DNA of 43,259 bases from a virus, in the IMG/VR virus record IMGVR_UViG_3300022747_000007, positions 1 to 43,259 of that record, one strand, 5' to 3'. The notes beneath the pieces are model-generated. The model did no database searches and was not told where the DNA came from. It was given only the letters and a program-made list of their open reading frames with translations. Shown here in pieces: positions 1 through 9,499 of the stretch. The stretch's first letter is position 1. Every line of letters begins with the position of its first letter. A program made the position numbers and the translations under genes.

Positions 1-127
1 CTAAATACAGCGCAAAAGCCCCAAATGAGCTGTATTGCACCAAACAAGCACAAGACAAAAGCGGGTGCATCCCGCTAAAGCCTTGTGTATGTTGTATGAC
101 GCGCTGTTAGAACCTCGCCTTCACACT
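1..127. repeat. terminal direct repeat, left copy (circular contig overlap)
   Basis: The first 127 bases are identical to the last 127 (43133-43259). An exact overlap of 127 nt equals a common maximum k-mer of short-read assemblers, so I read it as the mark of a circular contig with a true length of 43,132 bp. A biological direct terminal repeat of this size is possible but less likely. The stretch lies between the zinc-ribbon gene (42631-43062) and the tRNA and holds no gene. Inside it are an inverted repeat AATACAGC (4-11) / GCTGTATT (29-36), a small hairpin (60-76) and one TTGTATG motif (92-98). Confidence 0.95.
56..76 (-). terminator. weak Rho-independent terminator of the leftward late operon
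   Basis: Read on the minus strand, arms AGCGGG and CCCGCT with a 5-nt loop (76-60) are followed by TTTT. It lies downstream of the lysis genes, past the antisense of the tRNA, and is the first hairpin plus T-run a leftward late transcript would meet. The T-run is short, so termination may be partial. Confidence 0.45.
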
Positions 128-225
128 ACTTTCCAGTTTTGTGAGTGAATCTGCCGCAAAGCTAGTGTTCATGCGGGTTTCAAGCGACAGACAAATTGTC
201 CGTTGCGCTGTTAGTTGTGCTGAAT

Positions 226-300
226 GGGTCGTTAACTCAGCGGTAGAGTGCCACCTTCACACGGTGGAAGCCAGTGGTTCGATCCCACTACGACCCACCA
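226..300 (+). tRNA. tRNA-Val (anticodon CAC)
   Basis: A full cloverleaf can be drawn. The acceptor stem pairs GGGTCGT with ACGACCC. The D stem is ACTC/GAGT. The anticodon stem CCACC/GGTGG closes the 7-nt loop TTCACAC, giving anticodon CAC, which reads GTG (Val). The T arm is AGTGG-TTCGATC-CCACT. The CCA end is encoded at 298-300. It is on the plus strand, opposite to the neighbouring lysis genes, and lies on the same side of the circle as the integrase. It may be a phage cargo tRNA, or a copy linked to integration into a host tRNA gene; the sequence alone does not decide. Confidence 0.9.
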
Positions 301-310
301 TTCACACAAC

Positions 311-787
311 TCACGCGAAGGCTCGCGTGCCCTGGCTGTCGATGATTAGCTTCGACAGTTTAGGCGCATCATGCTCATAAGTCGGAATAGCCACGTGGGT
401 CCAGCGATCAAACTCACGGATGACTTGCTGATACGGCAGGCCACTGGCGATGATTGCACGCACAACCTCATCTGGCGTCATGCCTGGCACACGAATGTCA
501 GCGGCACAGCCACGGCGATGGTCGCTGGTGTCGCTTGAGCCAACTGCATCGTTGACCGACTTGCTACGGAATGCGCTGTTCACAATGATTGGCTTGTTGC
601 CAAGCACCACCTTGACCTGCTCCAAGAAATTGGCCAGGCGCGGCAGGTTGGCCACCGCATTGATTTCCACATAGGGACCACCTTTGACGAGCTGGCAGCG
701 CTCATGCTCTGTCGGTGTGTTGTCCAGGGTGCGATGGTCGGTGTGGGTCAACTCTTCAAGAGTGAAGTGTGGGGTGAGTTGTGTCAT
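311..787 (-). CDS. endolysin, M15-type peptidase (Peptidase_M15_3)
   Basis: A 158-residue zinc peptidase of the D-Ala-D-Ala carboxypeptidase/L,D-endopeptidase type, expected to cut peptidoglycan cross-bridges at lysis. The N terminus (HFTLEELTHTDHRTLDN) is the typical start of Peptidase_M15_3 proteins. The zinc ligands are visible as H90 and D97 in SDHRRGCAADI and H131 in WTHVAI, with D127 as a probable catalytic acid. No signal peptide is seen, so export should depend on the holin. The start ATG overlaps the holin stop as TAATG with AAAGG upstream. It is the last gene of the late operon. Confidence 0.9.
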   Translation of the reverse strand: MTQLTPHFTLEELTHTDHRTLDNTPTEHERCQLVKGGPYVEINAVANLPRLANFLEQVKVVLGNKPIIVNSAFRSKSVNDAVGSSDTSDHRRGCAADIRVPGMTPDEVVRAIIASGLPYQQVIREFDRWTHVAIPTYEHDAPKLSKLIIDSQGTRAFA

Positions 788-1287
788 TACTTGCCTTTCA
801 ATTTTTCAAGTTCAGAGTTTTTGTCCTTGCTGCCTTGCGAAGAACCTCGGTGGAAATTCAGGACCGTGCCGCACATCGTCAGCAAAGAGCCAAGGGCCAT
901 GTAGACCAGCTCCTTGTTTTCGGGTGGCACACCTTTGACGAACGCAAACCACGACAGAAACAAGGTCGCGCACACGATCACGCAGTCGATGACGTAGGCG
1001 ATGTTCTTTGCGAGCCACGATGCGCTTGACGAGCTTTGAATCTCGGCATTCATCTTTCGTGCGCTGTCGGTGTTGGCGTTGTGCAGCTCAAACTCTTTGA
1101 GGTCGATTTCCTTGAGCTTGAGCGCCAGCGATGGGTCAGCCTCCAGTGCCTTCGTCACCTCGGACACAGAGGCCGGTACGCCCAGCTGGTCAGCGATGGC
1201 CTTGACGGCCATGCCACCCATGGGGCCAGCCACCGCAGTGGCCAGCGCTGGGGCTGCGGTTTTCAAAATGTTAAGCAGGCTGTCCAT
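787..1287 (-). CDS. holin-like protein (3TM holin family, GTA_holin_3TM type)
   Basis: 166 residues. It has a soluble N-terminal part rich in Ala and Leu with an acidic helix (about residues 40-75), then two strong membrane segments (about 94-116 and 126-146), and ends in a hydrophilic charged tail. The layout matches the family called holin of 3TMs (PF11351). I chose ATG 1287 rather than the frame's upstream start at 1314 because AAAGGTGGAAG precedes it. Its 5' end overlaps the preceding holin-like gene by 17 nt, and its stop overlaps the endolysin start. Role: timing of membrane permeabilisation. Confidence 0.7.
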   Translation of the reverse strand: MDSLLNILKTAAPALATAVAGPMGGMAVKAIADQLGVPASVSEVTKALEADPSLALKLKEIDLKEFELHNANTDSARKMNAEIQSSSSASWLAKNIAYVIDCVIVCATLFLSWFAFVKGVPPENKELVYMALGSLLTMCGTVLNFHRGSSQGSKDKNSELEKLKGK

Positions 1288-1579
1288 CGTCTTCCACCTT
1301 TGGTTTGCTGCCACTGCCCTTGCGGCCAGAGATAGCTCCCATTGCGCCGACGCCCATGAAGGCGATGGCTTTCAGGATTTCCAGGAACACGGCGTCGATT
1401 GGAGCCAGCACCTCGTCCTGCTTTTCAAAACCGATCAGCCACAGCACGCCGAACGCGATGACCAGCACCATGACGGTGATGGACTTCACGACGAACGACC
1501 ATGTGCTTATCTCGATCTGTTCTTCTGTTGGTTGTGGACGGTTAATCCACGCGATGATGAGTTCTTTGAACCATGTCAT
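1271..1579 (-). CDS. small two-TM membrane protein, second holin candidate
   Basis: 102 residues. It has a short amphipathic N terminus (WFKELIIAWI), two hydrophobic segments (about residues 28-50 and 60-85), and a charged, glycine/lysine-rich C-terminal tail. Size and topology fit a class II holin or antiholin, and it lies inside the lysis cassette. Its start overlaps the stop of the upstream gene by 4 nt (ATGA), which suggests translational coupling, and AAGGCAAGGA serves as ribosome binding site. No specific family recognised. Confidence 0.6.
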   Translation of the reverse strand: MTWFKELIIAWINRPQPTEEQIEISTWSFVVKSITVMVLVIAFGVLWLIGFEKQDEVLAPIDAVFLEILKAIAFMGVGAMGAISGRKGSGSKPKVEDDGQPA

Positions 1580-1800
1580 TCCTTGCCTTTCTCGGTGTTT
1601 TCCACCGCTTTCAATAAACGCTCTAACTTCTCTCTCTCTTCACGCAACACCAGCGCTGCCTTCGCAGACTCACGCTCCTGTCGCTTGAACTGGCCGTCCT
1701 TTATCCACAGCTGCAACACCAACCAGAAGGTCAACGCGCAGAGGCACATGACTAGGAATCCAAGAAATGCGGCAAGCCACAAACTTTCCCACTTAAACAT
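1576..1800 (-). CDS. i-spanin-like membrane protein (Rz-like)
   Basis: 74 residues from ATG 1800. One N-terminal membrane segment (about residues 7-30, LWLAAFLGFLVMCLCALTFW) is followed by a charged helix (QFKRQERESAKAALVLREER) predicted to form a coiled coil. This is the topology of inner-membrane spanins such as Rz, although it is about half the usual length. No outer-membrane lipoprotein partner was found, so the assignment is by position and topology only. The frame's earlier start at 1815 is a TTG with no better ribosome binding site and is less likely. Confidence 0.5.
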   Translation of the reverse strand: MFKWESLWLAAFLGFLVMCLCALTFWLVLQLWIKDGQFKRQERESAKAALVLREEREKLERLLKAVENTEKGKE

Positions 1801-2530
1801 TTGCAACCATCCCAATCAAAAGCCAGAACCAGACGATGACTAGGCTCGTAAAAAACGCCATGACGTTGCGGTCAATGCGGTCGCTTCTCACTTGAGCTGC
1901 CTTCGCTTCGCGCCACGCCTTCTCACGCTTTTGCTTGAGCTGGCGAGCTGCCTGTCCGATGGCAACCTTGTCCTGCATTTCCTTGAACTGCGACCAGATG
2001 GGGCCGATCTGCCATGGGGCATTCGTCGTCATCAATGTCATTAGCTTTGGGTAGGCTGCATCCAGCTCCACCTGCAACTGCGTCAGCTCAAGAACCTCCT
2101 TCTGGTCAATCACATCCTTGTCAAAGACTTCGGCGTATCGCTTTTCAGTGAACTCCTTTAGGTACGCGTACTTGTCAAACCACTCGCCAACATGGCCAAT
2201 GAATTGCTGGACGATTTCGTCTTGTGTTGGGATGTGATCGACGTAGCCGTCGTCCTTTTTCTTTGATTTCTTTTTCGCCACAGGCTCTGGCGCGGCGGTG
2301 GCGGCGGCTGGCTCGGGCTGAGCGCTTCGATCAGGTTTAGCAGGCGCACCCAATAAACCCTTGAGCCATCCCCAAATGCCGGTGACTTCTGCGTAGATTT
2401 TTTTGGCGTCGGCCACGCCGCCTTCAACCGTTTTCTTAACGCGCTGAATCTCGACAGAGCCTTCGCGCAGGCAGTCGCAGCAATACTGGATGCCGCTATA
2501 CGCAGCGCGCATGGCTTGCAGGGCGAGCAT
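1793..2530 (-). CDS. conserved phage protein: amphipathic N terminus, Lys/Pro/Ala linker, coiled coil and C-terminal TM
   Basis: About 245 residues from ATG 2530; GTG 2545 is also possible. The N-terminal part (about 1-60) is helical with a Cys-Cys pair (YCCDCLREG). A low-complexity Pro/Ala and Lys-rich linker follows, then a long helical region rich in Gln, Lys and Glu, ending in one membrane segment (about 222-243, MAFFTSLVIVWFWLLIGMVA). It lies between the polyvalent ejection protein and the lysis genes. I do not recognise a family with known function. The C-terminal anchor and coiled coil suggest an inner-membrane-associated lysis or ejection accessory. Confidence 0.65.
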   Translation of the reverse strand: MLALQAMRAAYSGIQYCCDCLREGSVEIQRVKKTVEGGVADAKKIYAEVTGIWGWLKGLLGAPAKPDRSAQPEPAAATAAPEPVAKKKSKKKDDGYVDHIPTQDEIVQQFIGHVGEWFDKYAYLKEFTEKRYAEVFDKDVIDQKEVLELTQLQVELDAAYPKLMTLMTTNAPWQIGPIWSQFKEMQDKVAIGQAARQLKQKREKAWREAKAAQVRSDRIDRNVMAFFTSLVIVWFWLLIGMVANV

Positions 2531-2546
2531 GATTTCCGGTCCCACA

Positions 2547-5500
2547 TCAGAACGTCCCTTGCTCGCCAGCCTTCTCGCCGGTCTTCTTTTGCTTGCTCTC
2601 TTTTTCGCCAGCCAGCCAGTCCTGGAGCTGGGCCTTGAATGCGGGTGACGACATATACATGTACGACGCACCCAGGCCAGCGCCCACCACTGGACCGCCA
2701 GGCAGGTAGCCAGTGGCGTAGGCCAGGCCAGGCTGAGCAATCAGCTCATAGACGCCACGCACTGCACCGCGCTCAGCTGAGTTGGTCTTCTCGCTGTTGA
2801 GCACGAAGAGCTTGGCGATGCGCTCGATGGCTTGGAAGATGAATGAGCCAGTCGCACCGGCCAAGATGTTGGACAGGTCGCGCTGGTATTTCACACCCAG
2901 GAATGCGTTGTAGAGCGGGTCGGCCAAACCAGTGAAGCCAGCGCGGCTGAATGCCAACGACGCCAGCCACTTGATGGGGAAGCCACCTTCTTTTTTCTCT
3001 TCTTCGTCCCACTTCTCAGGGTTGAGCAAAGCCTCGCGAGCGACCGTCACCAACAGGTGGCCAAGGTACAGGCTGGCCAACGGAGCGATGACTTGTGTGG
3101 CGGCCACTTGAGCTGCGTATGCTTTGCCGCCGCGGTCGTACTCGCGGCCAACCTTTTTGAACGACTTGACTGCGACGTTGCGGAAGAACGCCATTGAGAA
3201 CGACAGCAAGCCGTACACAAGGCGACCAACGCTGGTGTTGGATGCGTAGGGTCGGTCAATGGCTGTCGGGCTTTGGATGGCCTGGTTGACTAGGCGACCC
3301 ACCATGACTGCATAGAGCTTGCCCATTTCAGTCAGGCTGCCGTCGACGTCGATCACCTCGTCGTGACGTGGCACGCGACCGGTGAACTCACGCGACCAAT
3401 TCACAAAGTCCTGGAGCTGAGCGCCACGCAAGCCAGCGTCGATCAGCTCGTCCTTGGCAAAGCCCTTGTCGCGTGCGCTGGCTGTGTCGTCGTCCAACAC
3501 TTGAGCCAGCTCCATCACATAGCTGCCAGCCAGCTGCATGGACGCACGGCGCTGAGCGTTGGTCAAACCAGTCAGGCCGACTCGACGGAAGAAGTTGGCA
3601 GACGCACGGGTCATTGAGGATGACTCAGCGACAGTGCCACCCAAGCGGTTGGCGATCATCTCGTCAGCCAGGTCACCCGACACAATGCCAAGCACACGTG
3701 CCATGGCGCGTCGCTCGCGAACGCTGCCGCTCTTGCCGATTTCTTGGATGGTCAGGGCCAAGCCCTTGAACGCGTCCAGTGGCTTGCCAGTCTGCAAAGC
3801 CACTGTCATGGGTTCAGCCAACGACGTCAGCACCACGCGACCCAGCAAAGCCATTTGGCCAAGCCCGTGCACAAATCCCAAAGTGCGGTTCAGCTCGTTT
3901 GGCAATTGCGAGCGGTCAGTGCCGGTCACTTGGCCAACGATCTTCTGCACCATCTCGCGGTCGTCCTTGCGCACACCGGCCTTCACCATGGTGTCCAACA
4001 AGCGATACAGCTTGGTGTTTGTTTCCTTGCTGTTGCGAGCGTCTTTGCCGAAGCGAGTGTTGTACTCAGACTTGCGCACCGACATTTGCACGTATGACGT
4101 GATGCGCTCGATTGGGTCTTGGATGTAATACTTGGACAGAATCTTGTCCGCTTCTGGTGGCAGCGCACGACCCTTGAGGAATGAACCGGCAGGTGAGTGC
4201 GAGCTGAAATCAGTGGGCGAGCCGTAGCTGATTCGCACCTGGTATTCGGCTGCGGCTTTTGCTGACCACTCATCGCGAACCAAGTCGTAGGCCGCCTCAA
4301 AGACGTCACCGTTCTCGTCCAAGAACTCATTGATTGCTGCCTGTGCTTTGTCAGCCTTGTCTGCTGCGTCTTCCTCGGCAGCATTGGCTTGGTCAAGTGT
4401 ACGCAACAGCTTGGCCAACTCTTTCTTGGCGGTGCGGTATTCACCCAAGCGTGGGTCGCCAACCATCTCAGCTTCTTTGATGCGCTTGTCCAGCGCGTCG
4501 AGTGCGACTGAAATGTCGTCAGCTTCCATCGGGCGCTCGGTGTCGCGCTCAAAGACGATCTTGTAAACCTCAGTGGCGTCCTTCACGAACTCAGCGTCGT
4601 TGGCTGTCACCAGCGGCTCGTCGATCAGGCGTGGCAGGTAGCCCTGGTCCTTGACAAAACCAATGTCCAGGCCAGCGTTGCGGTTGTAGTAGTAGACGTC
4701 GGTCATCAACTCACGCAGCGCTGCGGCCAGTTTGTTCAAGTCGGAACCAGCGGTGGCCGCCGCCTCGTTGCCGGTAGCTGTCAGCATGTCTGTGAGCTTG
4801 GCCAAGTCCTCGTCGCTCAACAGGTCGGCGTTGTGGTTGCCAGAGATGTTGGATAGGCGTGTCAGCAAGCGACGTGTCTCGCGCTCGACTGCCTCGGCAT
4901 ACGTGCCACCAGTGCCAGTCTCTTTGCCAGCGCCAGGGTTGGTTGCCAAACGCTCTGTCACTTGACGAATGGCTTTGGCCGCCGCCAGGTTGCCTTGCTT
5001 TTGGTAGTACGACTCCATGGACAGCAAGACGCCACGGTTTGTCTCAATGGCTGCACGCACGTAGTCGCCCATGCGTTTCATCAAAGGGCGGTCATCGTTG
5101 GGGCGCAGCGCCAGCTTTTCGTGCTCGCGCTGGCGGACGACCCATGCGCGCTTCTCAGCATCCCACATGGCACGGATGCCTGTCGACTGAGCGGACCGTT
5201 GTTGGTCGGCAAAGTAGACACTTGGGTCAGAAAGACGCACGTTGGTTGGCAGCGTGGCAGACAACTCGCCGTCAGGGTTGAGCAACGCCTGCTCGCGCAT
5301 GGCATCAAACAACAAGTCGTAGGCGCGGAAAATGTTGAACCGGTCAGAGTCCTTGGGGAAAGTCTTGGCCAGGCGAATCTCTGCATCGTTGAGGTATGCA
5401 GCGTCACCTTTGCCAATGAACTCGGTTGAGCCACCGGCTGCTTCCACCTTGTGTGCGACGTAGGCTTCAAACGAGCGGGCCAACATCTCTGTTGGTTTGC

Positions 5501-8500
5501 GCCAATAGTTGGGGTCGCTGCCAGTCGTCTTAGCAAACTCACCGGCATTCTTGTAGAACTGGCTGCGGTCGTTGCGACTCTTTGATGCGCCAGCGATGAT
5601 GCGCTCCAGGTCGGCTTTGAGCTTGGTGGTGTCTTGGCCCTTTTGCTCAGCTGCCTCGATCTTTCGCTCCAGGTCCATGATCTTGGCCGACTGCTCAGCC
5701 TGGTCAAAGAACATGGTGTTCATCAACAGGCGGAATGAGTCACGCACGTTCTCTGGCATCTTGTCGCTGAACGACTCGCCGTCACGAACGTAGCCAGACA
5801 GCGTGTCGGTGATACCTTCCAACGACGTCAGCAAATGGTAGTCAAGCGCGTGGCCCCATTCATGGGCAAACGAGTTTGAGCGACCAGGCATTGCGATGGT
5901 CGGAACTTGTGACTTGATGCCTTCGGTATGGCCACCGCCACCAGTGCCCTGTGGAAAGTAAGCGCCCAAGAAGTCGCCCTGGCTGGTCATGGCCAAGCCA
6001 AGTGTGCCGCCCAAGCCAATGGCTGAGGTAGGCAGGTCCAGCACGTGAGTCATCAATTGCAGGCCGCGGTATGCGTCAAGCAACTGGTCGATGGAATCGC
6101 GGACGTTGGCCTTTTCGGACTTCTGCACGAAGGCCAGGCCGTAAGTGTTTTTCAGGCCGTCGGCAAGAATCTTGAACTGACGGGCCGGTGGCAACAACTC
6201 AGCCTCGGCTGGGTCATAGCCTAGCTCGACGAAGGCGTCACGGTAGATGCTTTGGCGGTCGGTGAACGAGACTTTGCGGAATAAGGAGTCCTGGCCAGTG
6301 CCTTTGACGCGTTGGCTTTTTGCGGGGCCATCGTCTTGGCTGCCGCGTTGACGGCTCGGCGTGCTTGCGCCTTGGTCATTCCCGTCAGGTCCACCGGCTC
6401 GCTCATTTACATCACCGGATTCGGTTTGATCGGAGCTTCCTTGGCCTGCTTCGTCCGACGTGCGTCCCCGATCTGCGGTGTCGAGAAGTGGGCTTGTTGA
6501 GCTGCGACCTCCAAGCGTTTGCCCGACGCGACGAACGAAGGGAGCGACCGCTGGTGGCCGACTTGCGTGAACGCCTTGCTCAGCGCTGCCATCGCTTGAG
6601 GGCTGGCTGGTCGCTTCGGCGTCGAAGAGGGTTCCATTGTCGGGTTTTCGATTTCGTTCATTGCGTTGCTCCACGGCTGAGCGGGTTAGCTCTTGGGGTG
6701 AGGGTGGCGAGCCTCCCAGCAAGTCCTCGGTGTCTTGGCGCTTGGCGAAGTCAACGTAGGCTTTGAGCACGTCGTTGATCGCGTCACGGCCAACGGCACG
6801 GGACAGGTCTTCATTGTAGAAGGCGCGTACAAATTCATCAACGATGGGGTTGCGCTCGCTCACCATGTCGTTTTGAGCAAGCCATTCCTGCACGCGGGAC
6901 TTGTTTTGGCGCAGCTGGTCGACGGTGCGAGCCGCCGTCACCAGCTCTTGTGTCACGTCATAGCCGGATGGGATGACGCCTTCGCGTGCCATACGACGCA
7001 TTTGCAGCCAGGCTGGGGCGCTGTCAAACAAGGCGTTGCCGATTGACTTGATGTTGTCGTCGGTGCTGTCGATGAGCTTGGCCAGCAACTCACGGTCGTC
7101 GTATGCGGCTGCCAACAAGGCGCGACGGATGCGCGTCACGCCATCTGGCGAAACATTGCCGTAGTCGTCCAGCATGCCATTGCGCTGAGCCTGGGGTAGC
7201 TGACCAATGAATGCGCGAACGAAATCACGGTTGGCTGCCGACGTAATGTCGCCACCGGTCCACACGTCGACCACGCTGTCCTTGAGCGCAGACACGTCGA
7301 TCTTGGCGCGCTCCACTGGCGTGAGGTCCATGGTGGCTGACTGATTTGATTCTTGAACGAAAGCCACGCGCTCTTGAGGCGTCATGGGTGTGACGCGCTC
7401 ACGCACCAACACCGGCTCGTTGATGCCGGTGGTGTCGTAGCCAAGGCTCTTGAGGTAGTCGCGGTACGCCTGAGCACGCTCAGGAAACATGGCGAAGGCG
7501 CGACGGATGGACTGCACGCGGCCATTGCCAGACTCAACAATCATGTCGGGGCCAATGATCGGAGCGCCACGGTCGGCTTCTGCTGACTGGCCAAGACGTT
7601 GTGGGTCGAGCTGGCTGGCGATGTTGTTGATCTGCTCGTCGCTGGCTGCACGTGAACGGTCACGTGGCTGCAAGTCACCGCTGGCAGGCTTCAACTCGCT
7701 GGCGTCAATGATGCGCATGCGGGTTTCAACCTGGCGACCAGTGACGGTCGACACGCGGTGGGTGTCGCCACCGCTTGGCGCAGGGGCCGCCTGGGGTGCG
7801 CTTGGCTCGGTCGAGCTAGAGGCGGGGGCGGGCTGTTCTTTGGGCTTGAAATTGGAACGAACCAGCTCGTCGGCTTGCTCGGTGGTCAAAGGCTGAGCGC
7901 CAACGCCTTGCGGGTTGAACTGGTTGGCCAACGCATAGCCCTTCTGATTGAGCTTGCCTTCGCCGTCCAACATGCCGTTGGCAGTCAGCAACTCTTTGAC
8001 GTCGCCGTCCTTCAAGTTGCCGTTCATGGCGTCGGTCATGCCCATGTAGATGGCCACGGACGATGGCAGCTTTGTGCTTTCAGCCACCGGCTCTGGTAGT
8101 TGTGTCGATTCAGCTGGCGCTTGAGCGACAGGAGGCTCAGGGTTTTGCACGTTCTGAGTCGGCTGAGTCTTGGGAATGAGGTCATCAAACGACACTGGAG
8201 CTGCTTGCAGCTGAGCGCGGTCAGGGCTGAGTGAGTCGACGGCAGCCTTGCGGGTTGCGTCTTGATTGAGCGCAACTTGCTCAATGTCGGCCTGAATTGC
8301 ACGTGCCAGCGCTGAGCCTGGTGCAACGACCGGCTCCACTTTGGACTGGTAGAACTCTTTGGCCAGGTCAATACTCTTTGCGCCACCAGCCATACCGCCT
8401 GAAATCAACAGGGTTTGCATGAACTGCTTGCGGAATGCGTCGGCCACGCTCATCTCTTCATTGCTGAGTCCGGCCTGCATTTCGGCCTTGTTCTGGCCGA

Positions 8501-9497
8501 CAGCTGTGATGGTTTCGGTGGCTTGCTCAGAAGCCAGCGAGCCAGCCTTTTGCGTCAGCTCAGTCAGGCGTGCGCCCTTGGCAGCACGTGCTGGGGCTGA
8601 GAATGCTTTGAGGAAAAGCGCATTGCTGACGGCTTCGGGAATTGCCTCCCAAGCGCCGTACTTGACGGCTGCTGAGTCAAAGTCTTTAAGGGCTTTGCTC
8701 CACTCTTGTTCGGTCAGCTCGCTGCCGTAGAGCTTTTTGGCCTGAGTGTTCAGGTTGTCGCGCACGCGGCCAAGAAATTCGTCTTTGCTGGCGCGGTAGC
8801 TCACCGTGCCGGATGCGGCCATACCAGCGCCAACGCCCACAGCTGGGTTGGCTGTCGCGGTTGTTGCCGCCGCCCCAGCGATGGCTGAGGTAACCATGGT
8901 GGTCAGGCTGTAACCCAACGACTCACCGAATCCAGTCAGCCCTTCGTAGTTGGGGTCGACCTTTTTCTTCGGAGCTGACGTCGCCGTGATGGCGCGGTCC
9001 AGCATGCCGTCGTCAGTTGCACCCATATTGCCGCCACGTATGGCGCGCAAGGCGGTGTTGGCAGCCGCAGCTGGTACGCGTGGCAGGTCGTTGGCCACCA
9101 CAGCGGCAGCTTCTGGCACGGCCTGAGTCAGTGGTCGACCTTCGGGGTTGAACATTGGGCGATTGCCGCCAGCGTCGCGATACACCTGGTCAACGGATGA
9201 GCCACGCTCGGCAGCGATACGACGTGCGGCCAGCTCGTTGGCTGAGCGAGCACGGTTGCCACCAAGTCCCAAGAACTCGGCAGCGCGCTCAACGAGCGTA
9301 GGCTCGTATGGGCGCATCTCAGGTCCATTGAGAACAGTACCAGTAGCCGCCCCGCCAACTGGTCCCGATTCTTCCGCAGCCGCAGGAGTGGCCGACGCGG
9401 TGGCCTGGGGCGGAGCTGCTGGAATTAGGTCGTCAAAACTGACTCCGGCAGGGGCTTGCTTCTGTTTTGGAATCAGGTCGTCAAAATTGACTGTCAT
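2547..9497 (-). CDS. giant polyvalent ejection protein (ddrB-ParB, LPD1 zincin-like, LPD38)
   Basis: 2316 residues, the largest gene, at the place where T7-like phages carry the gp16 internal virion protein. The motif FDDLIP occurs three times near the N terminus (residues 5-10, 20-25 and about 433-438). A ddrB-type ParB domain spans about 585-927 (SGNGRVQSIRRAF is its GNGR motif). A low-complexity linker follows, then an LPD1-type domain at about 1070-1400 with a metallopeptidase-like HEWGH at 1212-1216. The rest is long and helical, and an LPD38-like end (about 2085-2260, GRLVYGLLSFSMAFFRNV) contains hydrophobic helices. Such fusions are the 'polyvalent proteins' of phages and conjugative elements, thought to enter the host with the DNA and act early. 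The virion role is inferred from position. Confidence 0.85.
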   Translation of the reverse strand: MTVNFDDLIPKQKQAPAGVSFDDLIPAAPPQATASATPAAAEESGPVGGAATGTVLNGPEMRPYEPTLVERAAEFLGLGGNRARSANELAARRIAAERGSSVDQVYRDAGGNRPMFNPEGRPLTQAVPEAAAVVANDLPRVPAAAANTALRAIRGGNMGATDDGMLDRAITATSAPKKKVDPNYEGLTGFGESLGYSLTTMVTSAIAGAAATTATANPAVGVGAGMAASGTVSYRASKDEFLGRVRDNLNTQAKKLYGSELTEQEWSKALKDFDSAAVKYGAWEAIPEAVSNALFLKAFSAPARAAKGARLTELTQKAGSLASEQATETITAVGQNKAEMQAGLSNEEMSVADAFRKQFMQTLLISGGMAGGAKSIDLAKEFYQSKVEPVVAPGSALARAIQADIEQVALNQDATRKAAVDSLSPDRAQLQAAPVSFDDLIPKTQPTQNVQNPEPPVAQAPAESTQLPEPVAESTKLPSSVAIYMGMTDAMNGNLKDGDVKELLTANGMLDGEGKLNQKGYALANQFNPQGVGAQPLTTEQADELVRSNFKPKEQPAPASSSTEPSAPQAAPAPSGGDTHRVSTVTGRQVETRMRIIDASELKPASGDLQPRDRSRAASDEQINNIASQLDPQRLGQSAEADRGAPIIGPDMIVESGNGRVQSIRRAFAMFPERAQAYRDYLKSLGYDTTGINEPVLVRERVTPMTPQERVAFVQESNQSATMDLTPVERAKIDVSALKDSVVDVWTGGDITSAANRDFVRAFIGQLPQAQRNGMLDDYGNVSPDGVTRIRRALLAAAYDDRELLAKLIDSTDDNIKSIGNALFDSAPAWLQMRRMAREGVIPSGYDVTQELVTAARTVDQLRQNKSRVQEWLAQNDMVSERNPIVDEFVRAFYNEDLSRAVGRDAINDVLKAYVDFAKRQDTEDLLGGSPPSPQELTRSAVEQRNERNRKPDNGTLFDAEATSQPSSDGSAEQGVHASRPPAVAPFVRRVGQTLGGRSSTSPLLDTADRGRTSDEAGQGSSDQTESGDVNERAGGPDGNDQGASTPSRQRGSQDDGPAKSQRVKGTGQDSLFRKVSFTDRQSIYRDAFVELGYDPAEAELLPPARQFKILADGLKNTYGLAFVQKSEKANVRDSIDQLLDAYRGLQLMTHVLDLPTSAIGLGGTLGLAMTSQGDFLGAYFPQGTGGGGHTEGIKSQVPTIAMPGRSNSFAHEWGHALDYHLLTSLEGITDTLSGYVRDGESFSDKMPENVRDSFRLLMNTMFFDQAEQSAKIMDLERKIEAAEQKGQDTTKLKADLERIIAGASKSRNDRSQFYKNAGEFAKTTGSDPNYWRKPTEMLARSFEAYVAHKVEAAGGSTEFIGKGDAAYLNDAEIRLAKTFPKDSDRFNIFRAYDLLFDAMREQALLNPDGELSATLPTNVRLSDPSVYFADQQRSAQSTGIRAMWDAEKRAWVVRQREHEKLALRPNDDRPLMKRMGDYVRAAIETNRGVLLSMESYYQKQGNLAAAKAIRQVTERLATNPGAGKETGTGGTYAEAVERETRRLLTRLSNISGNHNADLLSDEDLAKLTDMLTATGNEAAATAGSDLNKLAAALRELMTDVYYYNRNAGLDIGFVKDQGYLPRLIDEPLVTANDAEFVKDATEVYKIVFERDTERPMEADDISVALDALDKRIKEAEMVGDPRLGEYRTAKKELAKLLRTLDQANAAEEDAADKADKAQAAINEFLDENGDVFEAAYDLVRDEWSAKAAAEYQVRISYGSPTDFSSHSPAGSFLKGRALPPEADKILSKYYIQDPIERITSYVQMSVRKSEYNTRFGKDARNSKETNTKLYRLLDTMVKAGVRKDDREMVQKIVGQVTGTDRSQLPNELNRTLGFVHGLGQMALLGRVVLTSLAEPMTVALQTGKPLDAFKGLALTIQEIGKSGSVRERRAMARVLGIVSGDLADEMIANRLGGTVAESSSMTRASANFFRRVGLTGLTNAQRRASMQLAGSYVMELAQVLDDDTASARDKGFAKDELIDAGLRGAQLQDFVNWSREFTGRVPRHDEVIDVDGSLTEMGKLYAVMVGRLVNQAIQSPTAIDRPYASNTSVGRLVYGLLSFSMAFFRNVAVKSFKKVGREYDRGGKAYAAQVAATQVIAPLASLYLGHLLVTVAREALLNPEKWDEEEKKEGGFPIKWLASLAFSRAGFTGLADPLYNAFLGVKYQRDLSNILAGATGSFIFQAIERIAKLFVLNSEKTNSAERGAVRGVYELIAQPGLAYATGYLPGGPVVGAGLGASYMYMSSPAFKAQLQDWLAGEKESKQKKTGEKAGEQGTF

Positions 9498-9499
9498 GC

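Noticed and set aside
1-127. Biological direct terminal repeat like that of T7
   Set aside because: The length is exactly that of a common assembly k-mer and the genome has a temperate, integrase-carrying plan; not excluded, but less likely.
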